DNA from: UBA4742 sp963773335
GTDB lineage: Bacteria; Actinomycetota; Acidimicrobiia; Acidimicrobiales; Acidimicrobilacustridaceae
NCBI GenBank assembly: GCA_963773335.1
Contig: CAVZAT010000002.1
Location: 124,001-188,000 of the forward strand
Direction: 5' to 3'
Length of the DNA stretch: 64,000 nt
Shown: one piece after another, positions 37,794 through 46,867 of the stretch
Layout of the letters: each line of letters begins with the position of its first letter
How positions within the stretch are numbered: position 1 is the first letter of the stretch
Notes under the pieces: generated by a model
What the model saw: only the letters and a program-made list of their open reading frames with translations
Database searches by the model: none
Told to the model about the DNA's origin: nothing
Program-made: the position numbers and the translations under genes

Positions 37794-38423
37794 TCAGCGC
37801 CCGTCGGGTCCACGGTCGCGGAGGCGGTCGAGGGCGCCGATCGTCATCTCGACGTAGGTCTCGAGGAGGAACTCGCGCTGCGCGGCGCTCGGTCGAGCTC
37901 GCATCTGCGACAGCAGCGACCGGATCCCGGAGAACAGCACGGCGATGACCGACCGCGCGGTCCGCGGGTCGATCACGAAGTCGCCCTCGGCCCGCTCGGC
38001 GAAGTAGGCGACGGTCCGGCGATCCCAGCTGTGCCGGTCGCGCCGGGCGCTGCGGTCTGCCGCGGTGTCACGCAGCGGCGTGAAGAAGGGCCCGTGCTCC
38101 TGCACCGCGTCGAGGGTGGCGCCGATGAAGGCCCGCAGCTTGGGCTCGAAGCCGTCCGGTGCCGCCTCCACGCAAGCACGGATCTGGCGGTCGAGGTTCC
38201 GAGCCTCCCGCCGGTAGAGCTCGACGAGCAGGTCGTCCTTGTTCCCGAAGTGCTTGTAGACGAGCGCCCGGGTCACACCGGCGCGATCGGCCACTGCCCC
38301 CACGTTGACGGCGCCGGGCCCGGCCTCGGTGACCAGGTCCTTGGCCACGTCGAGCAGGGCGGCCCGCCGCTCGTCGGCCGACAGCCGTTCGGGCGTCGGC
38401 GCCGACCTTGACGAGCTTCCCAT
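37794..38423 (-). CDS. TetR family transcriptional regulator
   Basis: The 209-residue protein has a TetR HTH at about residues 18-62 (ALLDVAKDLVTEAG, VGAVADRAGVTRALVYKHFGNKDDL). A helical effector domain follows that is typical of the FadR/KstR-like actinobacterial groups. ATG 38423 sits just before the Ser-rich leader; an upstream in-frame start is less likely. It is divergent from the amidohydrolase at 38524. Two 17-bp repeats in the 100-bp gap look like its operators, predicting autorepression and control of the amidohydrolase. Confidence 0.9.
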   Translation of the reverse strand: MGSSSRSAPTPERLSADERRAALLDVAKDLVTEAGPGAVNVGAVADRAGVTRALVYKHFGNKDDLLVELYRREARNLDRQIRACVEAAPDGFEPKLRAFIGATLDAVQEHGPFFTPLRDTAADRSARRDRHSWDRRTVAYFAERAEGDFVIDPRTARSVIAVLFSGIRSLLSQMRARPSAAQREFLLETYVEMTIGALDRLRDRGPDGR

Positions 38424-38446
38424 GCCGGCATGATCGCACAGGCCGT

Positions 38447-38504
38447 GGTTGCACTCTGTCACCGATCTGTGGTCCACTCGCGGCGACGGTTACAACTTGT
38501 CACC
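38447..38504. promoter_or_regulatory. Paired operator-like repeats in the tetR / amidohydrolase gap
   Basis: GGTTGCACTCTGTCACC (38447-38463) and GGTTACAACTTGTCACC (38488-38504) are direct repeats whose starts are 41 bp apart (about four helical turns). The second is also a near-palindrome (GGTTACAA-C-TTGTCACC, 7 of 8 pairs). Position between divergent tetR and target gene suggests TetR dimer sites. Confidence 0.55.
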
Positions 38505-38523
38505 GAACGGGGAGGAGCTGGCC

Positions 38524-39681
38524 ATGACCTACGCTGGAGGACGGCCGACGTTGGACGCGGACAGCCATCTGATGGAGTTGCCCGGCTTCCTCGACCCGTT
38601 CATCGAGCACGACATGCTCGACCGGCTCAAGGGGCGGGAGATGGACCGGCTGTCGGCCGTGCTCGATGACGCCACCGCCCGAGCCGATGGCCGCCGGACC
38701 GATCAGGCCGTCCGGGCCGCCGCCGAGGCGCGGCTGTTGACCGACAAGGGTTGGCACGCCATGGGGGCGTTCGATCCGTCCGAACGCAGCCGTGTGCTCG
38801 ACTTGTTCGGGTTCCAGGCCCAGCTCGTCTTCGCCACCTTCGCCACCGCCATGTTCATGGGACGCGACGTCGACCTGCTCTACGCCGGCAGCCGAGCCCA
38901 CAACCGGGCCGTGGTCGACTTCTGCGCGAACGACCCGCGGTTGCTCCCGGTCGGGTTCGTGCCGCTGGTCGATCCGCCTCGTGCCCGCGAGGTGCTGCGC
39001 GAGGCCATCGAGCTGGGCTGCGCCGCCATCCATGTGCCGTCCACGGCCGCCGGTGACCGGTCACCCACCCACCCCGACCTCCATCCTTTCTGGCAGCTGC
39101 TGAACGACAGTGGGGTGCCCTTCGTGCACCACGTCGGCGGTGGCGGACGCCTGCTGGACCGGGCCTTCCACAACAACGCCATGCCCGTGACCGATCACCT
39201 GGGCGGCGGCGAGAACATCCGGTCGAAGGACTTCCTGGCCATCCACCACTCACCGTCGTTGTTCCTCGGCGTGCTCATCTTGGACGGGCACTTCGACCGC
39301 TTCCCCGAGCTCCGTGGAGGGGTCATCGAGGAGGGAGCGGGATGGGTCGTGTCCTGGCTGCACCAACTCGACTTCGCCCAACGCGCGTTCCATCGCACCG
39401 AGGAACCGCTGACCAAGCTGGCCCTACGGCCGTCGGAGTACGTGAGCCAGCACCTCAAGTTCACGCCCTTCCCGGGCGAGCCCGTGGGTTGGATGATCGA
39501 GCAGGCGGGCGGCGACCTGTTCATGTTCTCCACCGACTTCCCCCATCCCGAGGGCGGGCGAGACCCCAAGGCCAAGTTCGAGGCGGCCACGGTGGACACC
39601 GACCCGGCCGACCTCGATCGCTTCTACTTCCAGAACATGGCCGAGCTGCTGGGCACCGACCGGGTGCCGGTTCCGGCGTAG
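38524..39681 (+). CDS. Amidohydrolase family (TIM-barrel, amidohydrolase 2) protein
   Basis: The 385-residue protein is a metal-dependent TIM-barrel hydrolase/decarboxylase. DADSHLMEL marks the first metal region, FVHHVGGGG the central His strand and FSTDFPHPEGG the C-terminal catalytic Asp region. It is more similar in layout than in detail to the protein at 1976-3142. ATG 38524 has a strong GGGGAGGAG Shine-Dalgarno. The divergent TetR gene and operator-like repeats point to induction by a pathway substrate. Related proteins handle aromatic or CoA-derived acids; the exact substrate is unknown. Confidence 0.9.
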   Translation: MTYAGGRPTLDADSHLMELPGFLDPFIEHDMLDRLKGREMDRLSAVLDDATARADGRRTDQAVRAAAEARLLTDKGWHAMGAFDPSERSRVLDLFGFQAQLVFATFATAMFMGRDVDLLYAGSRAHNRAVVDFCANDPRLLPVGFVPLVDPPRAREVLREAIELGCAAIHVPSTAAGDRSPTHPDLHPFWQLLNDSGVPFVHHVGGGGRLLDRAFHNNAMPVTDHLGGGENIRSKDFLAIHHSPSLFLGVLILDGHFDRFPELRGGVIEEGAGWVVSWLHQLDFAQRAFHRTEEPLTKLALRPSEYVSQHLKFTPFPGEPVGWMIEQAGGDLFMFSTDFPHPEGGRDPKAKFEAATVDTDPADLDRFYFQNMAELLGTDRVPVPA

Positions 39682-39852
39682 CGCCGAGTCGTCCGAGGCC
39701 GCCCGCGCCTGCGGACCGACGCGGCAGCGGTGGCGTCCCCACACAGCCCAGCTCGGTCCGACGGCGGAGCCTTCCGGCGGCCTGTTCCCGGCGTGCAGGG
39801 CGGGAGGGCTCTGGGTTCGCTCGAGCCGACCAGCCGTCCCACGACGTGGTGC

Positions 39853-40385
39853 TCAGCGGATCTGGAACGTCAGATCACCGGTGGCCCGAACGCGCTCGAT
39901 GAGGGCGACGACGTCGCCCAGCTGATCGGGAGGCTCCGCGATCACGTGTCGTGGCGAGATCTGAGCGGCTGCGAACTCCGCGTGCACTTCCGGGTGGCGG
40001 CCTCGTCGGTGAAGCTGTGACCTCGTCGGGTCAGCACACGCTCGACGCAGGTGTCCACGGATGGGAGGAGGACCACGTAGTCGAGCAGCTCCAGGCCGGT
40101 CGCCTCGGCAAAGGTCGACACGAGCCAGGGACCGATCACGCCGTCGTAGACGGTGACGTACCCGCCTCTCGCGAACACGCCGGTCGCCGCCCCCGCCGCC
40201 TGGGTCACCAGCGCGTTCTGCTCGTCTGACTCAGAGAGCCATGGGTCGATGGCGCCTGCGGCCAGGAACCCGAAGAACAGGTCACCTTCGACGAGCACGC
40301 TTCGCGGCGCGGAATCGGCCAGGACTCTCGCGACGCTCGACTTGCCTGCCCCGGGAGGCCCCGTCACGACGAGCAGCGACGACAT
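39853..40385 (-). CDS. P-loop AAA-type kinase (small-molecule phosphotransferase-like), one frameshift
   Basis: The protein of about 177 residues begins with LLVVTGPPGAGKSSVARVLA (Walker A GPPGAGKSS), then VEGDLFF and a VYDGVIGPW segment. VVLLPSVDTCVERVLTRRGH has the Arg-rich lid of gluconate kinase/chloramphenicol phosphotransferase-like enzymes. At 39982-39992 the frame changes. The uncorrected frame ends early with unrelated residues; the corrected one continues with HVIAEPPDQLGDVVALIERV and stops at 39853, the normal family ending. ATG 40385 is preferred because the nucleotide-binding strand starts two residues later. The substrate is unknown. Confidence 0.75.
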
Positions 40386-40436
40386 CGGGCCATTGTGGCT
40401 CGCGACCACAGTCGCGGCCGCGCCATCGAGCGGCCG

Positions 40437-40739
40437 CTATCCCACGACGTGGAACTCCACGCGGTACACCAAGGTGTCGTCGTGGATCGGCCCGGCGTGT
40501 GCGGCCCGCCGCCGAAGTGCCTCGATGTCCTGCTCCCCGGTTCGCGCCAGGTCCTCATCGGTGATCGATGAGAACGGGAGCAGCTCCATCTCGTCGATCT
40601 CGATCGTGACCGACGCGCTTCGGTACGCACCTCCGACCTTGACCTTCGGCCTCGACCACAGGCGGTAGGAGACGGTGATGGTTCCGTCCGCGACCCGCTC
40701 TCGGAGATCCGGGCTGAATTGCACGCCGCGATTGTGCAT
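40437..40739 (-). CDS. ASCH-domain-like small protein
   Basis: The 100-residue protein has FSPDLRERVADGTITVSYRLW at the N-terminus (key part GTITVSYRLWSRPKVKVG) and IDEMELLPFSSITDEDLARTG in the middle. It ends HDDTLVYRVEFHVV. The pattern of a basic cleft near RLWSRPKVK and a beta-barrel ending in VEFHV matches ASCH/PUA-like domains, which bind RNA or nucleotides. Length is typical. ATG 40739 precedes a short conserved N-terminus. The gene lies 50 bp upstream of the P-loop kinase on the same strand; a shared role is possible but unproven. Confidence 0.7.
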   Translation of the reverse strand: MHNRGVQFSPDLRERVADGTITVSYRLWSRPKVKVGGAYRSASVTIEIDEMELLPFSSITDEDLARTGEQDIEALRRRAAHAGPIHDDTLVYRVEFHVVG

Positions 40740-40845
40740 CGGACGAAGGCCTGATGGGGTCGTGAAGCGCTGCCCCTCGAGGTCGCCGTCGAGCGTGACC
40801 GATCGGTCCCCGATCCACGGGTACGCCGTCGCGGCTGGCGCGTAG

Positions 40846-42573
40846 TTGGTGTGGTCAAGGTCGGGTTGGCGCTTAGATGGACGGGTGGGTCAGCGACTGC
40901 GAGATCATCTGGGGCACCTTCTGCAGCAGAGCGACCGTGAGCTGGCCCTGGCGGCGCTCACTGGGGCGATCGTGGGATTGGCGGCCGCCGGGTTCGACTG
41001 GGTCGTCGCCACGCACATGTTGGATCGGCTCTACACGCTTCCGATCGGGCTGCAGGTGGTCGCGCCGGTGTGCGGCCTGGCCTTGGCCGCGGTGGCGCTG
41101 CGATGGCTGGCTCATGGGGCCACGCCGGCCACGTCCGACGAATACATCAGGAACTTCCACGACCCGGACCGGTCGCTCGACCTGCGACCGGTGCTCGGGC
41201 GGATCCTGGCTGCTGCGGCCACCCTGGGGTCCGGGGGGACGATGGGGTTCGAGGGCCCGTCGATCTACATGGGCGCGGCGATCGGCACCGGCCTCCAGCG
41301 GCGCTTCCGGCGATGGTTCGGCCCAGCCGACATGAAGGTCCTCATGGTGGCCGGCGCCGCCGCGGGCGTCGCGGCCATCTTCAAGGCGCCGGCCACGGGT
41401 GCGATCTTTGCCATCGAGGTCCCCTATCAGGACGACACGGCCAAGCGCATGCTCTTCCCGGCGCTGGTCGCGGCAGCCACCGGGTACACCATCTTCGTCG
41501 CCATCAACGGGACCACTCCGCTGTTCCCCATCAGTGGGTCACCCCCGTTCGGGTTGAGAGAGCTGGCTGGCAGCGCCGCCCTGGGACTGCTGGCCGGCAC
41601 GGGTGCCCGGGGGTTCGCGGCGATGGTCCGCTGGGCCAAGCGCTGGCAGCGACGCACGCATCCCGTGGTCTCGGTGGTGGCCGGGGGCGCGGCGATGGCT
41701 GGCCTGGCCGTGGCCAGCGATCGGATCTCGGGTAGCGCTCTGACGCTCGGGTCGGGCTATCAGGTCATCGCCTGGGTGGTGGAGGGACCCCATGCGCTCT
41801 GGGCAGTGGCGTTGATCCTGGGGCTGCGAGCGCTGGCCACCCCGGCCACACTGGCCGGTGGAGGCGCAGGCGGCCTCTTCGTGCCGCTCGTGGTGCTCGG
41901 GGCGCTGCTGGGTGATCTCTGTGGGCTGGCGGTGCACGAGCCCACCCATACGCTCTTCCCGGTCATCGGCGTGGCTGCGTTCCTCGGGGCCGGTTACCGC
42001 ACTCCTCTGGCTGCGGTCGTGTTCGTTGCCGAGGCCACCGGGCGACCGGGATTCATCGTGCCCGGGTTGATCGCGGCAGTCGCAGCGCAGCTGGTGATGG
42101 GCGATGAGTCGGTTTCGGTGTATCAGCAGATCAGTGGCGGGAATCGGCTGCGTCGCCACTCCGCCAAGGCGCTGGATCCCGCGGTGCGGACGCAGGTATC
42201 GGTGGTCCAGGCCGACGCCTTCCTCGACGAGGTGGTGTCACACCACTTGGGGAACGCCCAGCACTCGACCATGCCGGTGGTCGACGGCGAGAACTACCTC
42301 GGTCTGATCCGCCTCGAAGACCTCGTGAGCATCCCCCAGCGGAACTGGGCGACCACCCGAGTCATCACCGTCGTCCCCCCTGATCAGCCCGCCGTCGGTC
42401 CGGCCTGGAGCCTCGAGCAGGTGGCGCAGGCGATGGCAGCCACGGATCGAAACGTTCTCGGTGTGGTCGATGGGGACGGCCAATTCATGGGCCTGGTGAC
42501 CGCCGCCGACCTGGTCGGCCTCAACGATCCGACAGACGGGCCGCCGGATGCCCGTTCCGATGGAGGCAGCTGA
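40846..42573 (+). CDS. ClC-family chloride channel/antiporter with C-terminal CBS domains
   Basis: The 575-residue protein has about ten hydrophobic helices over residues 30-400 and the ClC filter motifs. LGSGGTMGFEGPSIYMG holds the gating Glu, GAGGLFVP is the GxFxP motif and GAGYRTPLAAVVFVAE a late conserved helix. Two CBS domains fill about 435-565 (STMPVVDGENYLGLI; NVLGVVDGDGQFMGLV), which usually bind adenine nucleotides and gate transport. The start is uncertain: TTG 40846 gives full length, and GTG 40885 would remove 13 residues. A second ClC gene without CBS domains lies at 44217-45911, with a stress protein between. Cl-/H+ exchange for pH or ion stress is the likely role. Confidence 0.85.
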   Translation: MVWSRSGWRLDGRVGQRLRDHLGHLLQQSDRELALAALTGAIVGLAAAGFDWVVATHMLDRLYTLPIGLQVVAPVCGLALAAVALRWLAHGATPATSDEYIRNFHDPDRSLDLRPVLGRILAAAATLGSGGTMGFEGPSIYMGAAIGTGLQRRFRRWFGPADMKVLMVAGAAAGVAAIFKAPATGAIFAIEVPYQDDTAKRMLFPALVAAATGYTIFVAINGTTPLFPISGSPPFGLRELAGSAALGLLAGTGARGFAAMVRWAKRWQRRTHPVVSVVAGGAAMAGLAVASDRISGSALTLGSGYQVIAWVVEGPHALWAVALILGLRALATPATLAGGGAGGLFVPLVVLGALLGDLCGLAVHEPTHTLFPVIGVAAFLGAGYRTPLAAVVFVAEATGRPGFIVPGLIAAVAAQLVMGDESVSVYQQISGGNRLRRHSAKALDPAVRTQVSVVQADAFLDEVVSHHLGNAQHSTMPVVDGENYLGLIRLEDLVSIPQRNWATTRVITVVPPDQPAVGPAWSLEQVAQAMAATDRNVLGVVDGDGQFMGLVTAADLVGLNDPTDGPPDARSDGGS

Positions 42574-42602
42574 CCCCCTGGCTTCCCCGGGCATCCATGA
42601 GG

Positions 42603-43607
42603 TCACGGAGCGATCTGCGGACGCCCACACCTGCACGCCGAGCCGGGGCACGGCGGGCCTCGCCCCGTTGGGCTTCGGCGATCCCGGGGTTCGTCAGCCA
42701 GCAGCAGTTCTGGTTCGGCTCGCGAGCGCGGTCGATGGTCGGGGCTCGCCGCACCGCTCGCCGAAGCCGTGACGGAGAGGTGGCGATCGGCCCGGTAGGG
42801 GATCTGGAGGAAGGGTTGGTGCAGCTCGTGACGCATCAAGTGCGACGCCACGGGTGTCAGACGGTGCAGGTCGACGGGTCCGGAGCGTCCGATTCCGGCA
42901 GCGACGATGTCGCAGTGCAGTTCGTGTGCGGCTTCTCCGAGGCAGGCTGCCACATCCGTGCGGTCGACCATGCGGACCTCACCCAGCACGCCGGCGGCGC
43001 GGAGCGGCTCGCTCCAGACCTCCTCGAGCAGTCTCCGGGACTTGGCCCACTGGCTGCGTGGATCACGGTGAACCCAGAACTCGGCGGGCCGGTGGAAGAC
43101 ATGGAGCGCCGTGACCTCAGCGCCCAGGACTGCAGCCATCTCGGCCACCCCCTCGACCGCCGGCGCTTCGCCGATCGCCCCACTCACGCCCAGCAGAATC
43201 GATCGGACTCGTCTCGGTTCTGCCGCCGCGGGGACGAGCAGCAGCGGCCGGTGGGTGTAGCCAGCGAGATGGTCCGCCACCCCGCGCGGCATGAGCCCGT
43301 CGATGACATGGTGGACGTGACTGCCGGCCACGATCAGGTCGACCTCTCCACGATCCGCCTCCGCCAGCAGTACCAGCCCCGGTTCGCCCCCGACCAGCGC
43401 CTGACGTTGACGGACGCGGATGCCGTCCACTCCGACCTGGACGGGGGGCAGCCCGAGGAGGCCGAAGTCAGGCGTTGCCGCCTTGTTGGCGGTGACCGCC
43501 CTGACCTGGGTGAGCGTCGCCCCGGCCTGTTCGGCCACGTTCGCGGCCCAGCGGGCCGCGTTCTTGGAGGCCGGGGAGCCATCCACTCCGACAAGGATGT
43601 TCTGCAT
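42603..43607 (-). CDS. Universal stress protein, tandem UspA domains
   Basis: The first UspA domain covers residues 1-140 (NILVGVDGSPASKNAARWA; VDLIVAGSHVHHVIDGLMPRGVADHL, an ATP-loop-like G-x9-G). The second covers about 145-280 (SILLGVSGAIGE; AEVTALHVFHR). The second loop (AAGIGRSGPVDLHRLTPVA) is altered, so only the first may bind ATP. After about residue 283 the sequence becomes Arg/Pro/Ser-rich and unlike the family, suggesting read-through after a 3' frameshift; the real end may be near 42760. The gene lies between two ClC genes. A cytosolic stress-protective role is inferred from the family. Confidence 0.8.
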   Translation of the reverse strand: MQNILVGVDGSPASKNAARWAANVAEQAGATLTQVRAVTANKAATPDFGLLGLPPVQVGVDGIRVRQRQALVGGEPGLVLLAEADRGEVDLIVAGSHVHHVIDGLMPRGVADHLAGYTHRPLLLVPAAAEPRRVRSILLGVSGAIGEAPAVEGVAEMAAVLGAEVTALHVFHRPAEFWVHRDPRSQWAKSRRLLEEVWSEPLRAAGVLGEVRMVDRTDVAACLGEAAHELHCDIVAAGIGRSGPVDLHRLTPVASHLMRHELHQPFLQIPYRADRHLSVTASASGAASPDHRPRSRAEPELLLADEPRDRRSPTGRGPPCPGSACRCGRPQIAP

Positions 43608-43727
43608 GGCGGTTGTCCTTCCTGGCGTGCGTGCGCCTGATCAGTGCAGCTGTGGGGTGTACGCGTAGATCCAGGCGGGGCCGACCGTTCATGTCGTCCG
43701 ACCACTTCGCTCGCATCTCGCCCACGA

Positions 43728-44195
43728 TCAGTGGGCTCCTCGTGGGTCGGCCGTGGGCGACCCCGGTGATCGAGCGTCGGGTTCGGTCCGCCAGCGATCC
43801 AGCCGCACCTGGGCATTCGCGGCCGAGACCACCCGTCGTCGCAACGCTGGGTCGAAATCGATCAGGCTCACCATCTTGATCCGGCGTATGGGGTCGTACT
43901 CGGGACGATTCAGGATCTCCGCTGGAGGGCGCAGCTCGGCTCGGGCCAACCGGGTCAGGGCGTCGCGATCAGGCTCACTTGTGCACGTCGCGATGCGGTC
44001 CACCCAGACTTGGTGACGATCGAGCAGTGCCTGCAGCGAGGAATGGTCGAGGTGCTCGTCGTGGTCGAGCCGATCGAGGGCCTCGGTCACCTGCTTCGTC
44101 CGCCGGACGTGGACCACATGCGATCTGATCCGCGAGGCGAGCTCGATGGCGACCACGAGTCCAACGGCTAGAGCAAGGAAGAGGACCTGGTTCAC
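43728..44195 (-). CDS. Membrane-anchored small protein of unknown function
   Basis: The 155-residue protein starts with one hydrophobic segment (VLFLALAVGLVVAIELA, residues 4-20). A basic, coiled-coil-prone stretch follows (VRRTKQVTEALDRL), then a helical domain with AELRPPAEILNRPEYDPIRRI. I do not recognise a family; the architecture is like small DUF proteins with an N-terminal anchor and cytoplasmic helices. Start is GTG 44195 with a near-perfect AAAGGAGG Shine-Dalgarno. It follows the ClC gene at 44217-45911 on the same strand with a 21-bp gap, so it is probably an operon partner of that channel. Confidence 0.7.
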   Translation of the reverse strand: MNQVLFLALAVGLVVAIELASRIRSHVVHVRRTKQVTEALDRLDHDEHLDHSSLQALLDRHQVWVDRIATCTSEPDRDALTRLARAELRPPAEILNRPEYDPIRRIKMVSLIDFDPALRRRVVSAANAQVRLDRWRTEPDARSPGSPTADPRGAH

Positions 44196-44216
44196 CGGGG
44201 CCTCCTTTCACAACGG

Positions 44217-45911
44217 TCAGATTGCGACGAAGTACCGTCCGATCAGCACCATCACCACGCATGCGGGAAGGGCCCACCGGTAGCCGCGATGTTCGTTCGA
44301 CACGCCTTCGCGCTGGACGTCGTACACCGTCGTACGCCCGCTGAGCACGTAGGCCAGTCCGTTCGCCACCGCCATCGGCAGCGCGAGGGTGAAGTTCACG
44401 CAGGCCTCGCACAACAGGAGCAGGCTGGCCATGGGGACCTTGCCCGCCGCCGCGTAGGTGGCGCTCATGGCGATCAGCACGTAGGCGGCGTGGTGAGGGA
44501 ACTGACCGGGCCAGATGTGCTCGGCCGCGGTCGCCATGGCGGCACCGATACCGGCGCCCGCGAACAACGACGGGAAGAGCAGGCCGCCCACGCCGCCTGA
44601 CGCGACGGTGAAGGTGGAGGCGAGGATCTTGGCCAGAGCCATACCGGCCAGCAGGAGCACGACCACGCCGACCGCGTGGTTCGTGAACAGCGTTCCGGCG
44701 GCCGCGCCCCGGATGGCTTCCAGGCCGATGCCGTAGACCTGAGGGAAGGCCAGCATCACCACTCCGGCCAGCAGCCCACCCATTCCGGTCTGGAGCCACT
44801 TCGGGATGCGTCCGTCTTCGCGCCAGCGCTCCTTCACGACGCCGTGGAAGCCGTTGAACACGACCGAGAAGAGGCGAGCGACCACCGAGCCGACCACGGC
44901 GATGGCCGCAACGAGCACCCACTCCTGCCACCGCAGGAACCCGATCTTCGGCAGCACCAGCAGTCGCTGACGACCGACGATCAGCCAACCCGCCAGGTAG
45001 CCGGTGACCGATGACGTCAGCGCGGGCAGGAACAGGTCCATGTCGATGTCACGGCGGTAGGGGACCTCGACCGCGAAGATGGCGCCACCGAAGGGGGCAG
45101 AGAAGACGGCCCCGAGCGCGCCGGCCGCACCGCACAAGGCGAGCAGCCTGGTGTCGGCAGGGCTGAGGTCGAGCAGGTGGCCCAGCCGATCAGGAACGCG
45201 ACTTCGTATGCGACGCAGCAGCTGGCCAGTGGTCGATCCGAGTCCTGCCCCCGTGTAGATCATCGGACACTCGCGACCGGAGCTGCCACCGAATCCGATG
45301 GTGAGCCAGGCGCCGATGATGCGCAGCAGCGGCACTCGGGCCGGGATGTGACCGTCCGCTTCCTCGACGGCGTCGATGAAGCTGTCCGTACCGCAGGCGG
45401 AGACGAAGGCCACGCGATCAGCTCGCCACAGCAGGTATCCGACCACCAGGGCCCCAGTCGGGGGAAAGGCGACGATGGCCCACCAGGGAACGTCGTTGCG
45501 AAGGTGGTCGATGCCGGTGATCAGCAGGTCGAGCCCGGCGATGAACAGCGACGCACCGACACCGGCCACCAGTCCGGCGATGGCGGCGAGAACGGCCCAA
45601 CGGAGTGAGGCGTGGACGAACGGGTGGAGGCCGGCCCGGCCGCGAACGGCGCGCTCCTCGTCAGCTTCGACGAGATCCGGCAGCGTCTCGACATCGATGT
45701 CGCTTTCTTCGCCGATGGGTTCGTCGTCGTCCTCGGCCGGTGTGATCGAAGCCTGGACAGGTGTCGCCATGCGCTCGGGGGTGGAGGGCACGGGCGGGGT
45801 CTCCGATCCAAGGTCGAGCGACGCCGAACCGGTGGGACTCGCGGACGTGGCACTCAGAGCCCGATCTTCAGGGCTCTCGGGCCCTCCGTACTCCGAAACC
45901 GCCTCTGACAA
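44217..45911 (-). CDS. ClC-family chloride channel/antiporter without CBS domains
   Basis: The 564-residue protein has an acidic N-terminal cytoplasmic extension of about 95 residues (EDDDEPIGEESDID) and then the ClC membrane core. GFGGSSGRECPMIYTG keeps the gating Glu but has Cys in place of the usual Gly, GGVGGLLFPSLF is the GxFxP motif, and ATYAAAGKVPMASLLLLCE a late helix. No CBS domain is present; the protein ends with a TM segment. The best start is TTG 45911; ATG 45771 (MATPVQ) is possible and would shorten the acidic tail. It is divergent from the TetR gene at 46009. Anion/proton exchange is inferred. Confidence 0.85.
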   Translation of the reverse strand: MSEAVSEYGGPESPEDRALSATSASPTGSASLDLGSETPPVPSTPERMATPVQASITPAEDDDEPIGEESDIDVETLPDLVEADEERAVRGRAGLHPFVHASLRWAVLAAIAGLVAGVGASLFIAGLDLLITGIDHLRNDVPWWAIVAFPPTGALVVGYLLWRADRVAFVSACGTDSFIDAVEEADGHIPARVPLLRIIGAWLTIGFGGSSGRECPMIYTGAGLGSTTGQLLRRIRSRVPDRLGHLLDLSPADTRLLALCGAAGALGAVFSAPFGGAIFAVEVPYRRDIDMDLFLPALTSSVTGYLAGWLIVGRQRLLVLPKIGFLRWQEWVLVAAIAVVGSVVARLFSVVFNGFHGVVKERWREDGRIPKWLQTGMGGLLAGVVMLAFPQVYGIGLEAIRGAAAGTLFTNHAVGVVVLLLAGMALAKILASTFTVASGGVGGLLFPSLFAGAGIGAAMATAAEHIWPGQFPHHAAYVLIAMSATYAAAGKVPMASLLLLCEACVNFTLALPMAVANGLAYVLSGRTTVYDVQREGVSNEHRGYRWALPACVVMVLIGRYFVAI

Positions 45912-45942
45912 CCGACTCGCCCCTTCTGCTCAATGGAAACCG

Positions 45943-45963
45943 ACTGGTCAGTTCGTATGATAC
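45943..45963 (+). promoter_or_regulatory. Promoter/operator-like elements before the tetR gene
   Basis: ACTGGTCAGT (45943-45952) is a near-perfect palindrome followed by TATGAT (45956-45961), a good -10 hexamer within GTATGATAC. A GACCAGT half-site recurs at 47429-47435 before the acyl-CoA ligase gene. This suggests autoregulation by the TetR protein at 46009 and possibly control of the ligase. Confidence 0.4.
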
Positions 45964-46008
45964 CGTTCAGGCAGTTGATGGACAAGCTGCCAACCACGAG
46001 GGGCAACT

Positions 46009-46648
46009 GTGCCAAAGATCGATGAGGCCCAACGCGAGGCCCGACGTGAGACATTGCTGGCCGCGGCTCGTCATTGCATGGCCCGAGATGGTTGGCGGAA
46101 CCTGACCATCGACGAGGTCTGTTCTACCGCCGGCGCGAGCAAAGGGATGTTCTACACATACTTCGAGCGCAAGGAGGATCTGCTCTTCGCCCTGCTCGAC
46201 GAGGAGTCGGCGTCGCTCGACTCCCTGCTGGCCGAGGTCGAGGACGCGTCCTCATCGGGGATCCAACGCCTTCGCCAGTACCTCAGGGCGATGATGGAGC
46301 GCGGCACCGATCCGCTCCACCCGCAGGTTCGCGCCGACCTCTGGGCCGAGTTTCGTTACGACCCCGACCTGCGAGAACGCTTCGTGGATGGCGCCGGAGG
46401 CCGGCGGCGCACCTTGGCACGATGGATCAGCCAGGCGGTCGACAGCAACGAGCTCGACGAGGTGCCCGCGAACGCTGCTGGCATCGATGCTCGTCGCGCT
46501 CAGCGACGGGCTCATGCTCTACTACGCCGTTGACCCGGCCGCCTTCAAGTGGCGGAACGTGCGGACGGCGGTGGACACCGTGCTCGATTCGCTGGCGGCG
46601 CAGGAGGCCGACAGCGGTCCAACCGCCAAGTCCCCGGTGGTGGCGTAG
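46009..46648 (+). CDS. TetR family transcriptional regulator, one frameshift
   Basis: The N-terminal HTH (TLLAAARHCMARDGW; TIDEVCSTAGASKGMFYTYFERKEDL) is complete and in one frame. At 46466-46477 the frame changes. In the second frame the helical domain continues with LLASMLVALSDGLMLYYAVD and ends at 46648, the usual TetR C-terminus, for a total of about 213 residues. Without correction the first frame ends at 46533 with a basic tail. Start is GTG 46009. It is divergent from a ClC gene and upstream of a small helical protein and an acyl-CoA ligase, which are its likely targets. Confidence 0.8.
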
Positions 46649-46867
46649 GCAAGGCTCTCCTGGTCGGTGCGTTGGCTCCCAACTCGGCTGCGGCTTGGGC
46701 CCGGCGTTCCGGCGATGTGACCTCATCGTGGGTCTGACCTCTGTGTCAGAACCGAGCCTGTGCCGCGAAGAACGGACGGAAGACCCTGTCGGGGTGATCG
46801 CCGACTTGACACCGTGGGAGTCACACGCAGCGGCGTTCGTGCCGCGAAGACTGAAAAGAGGCACATC

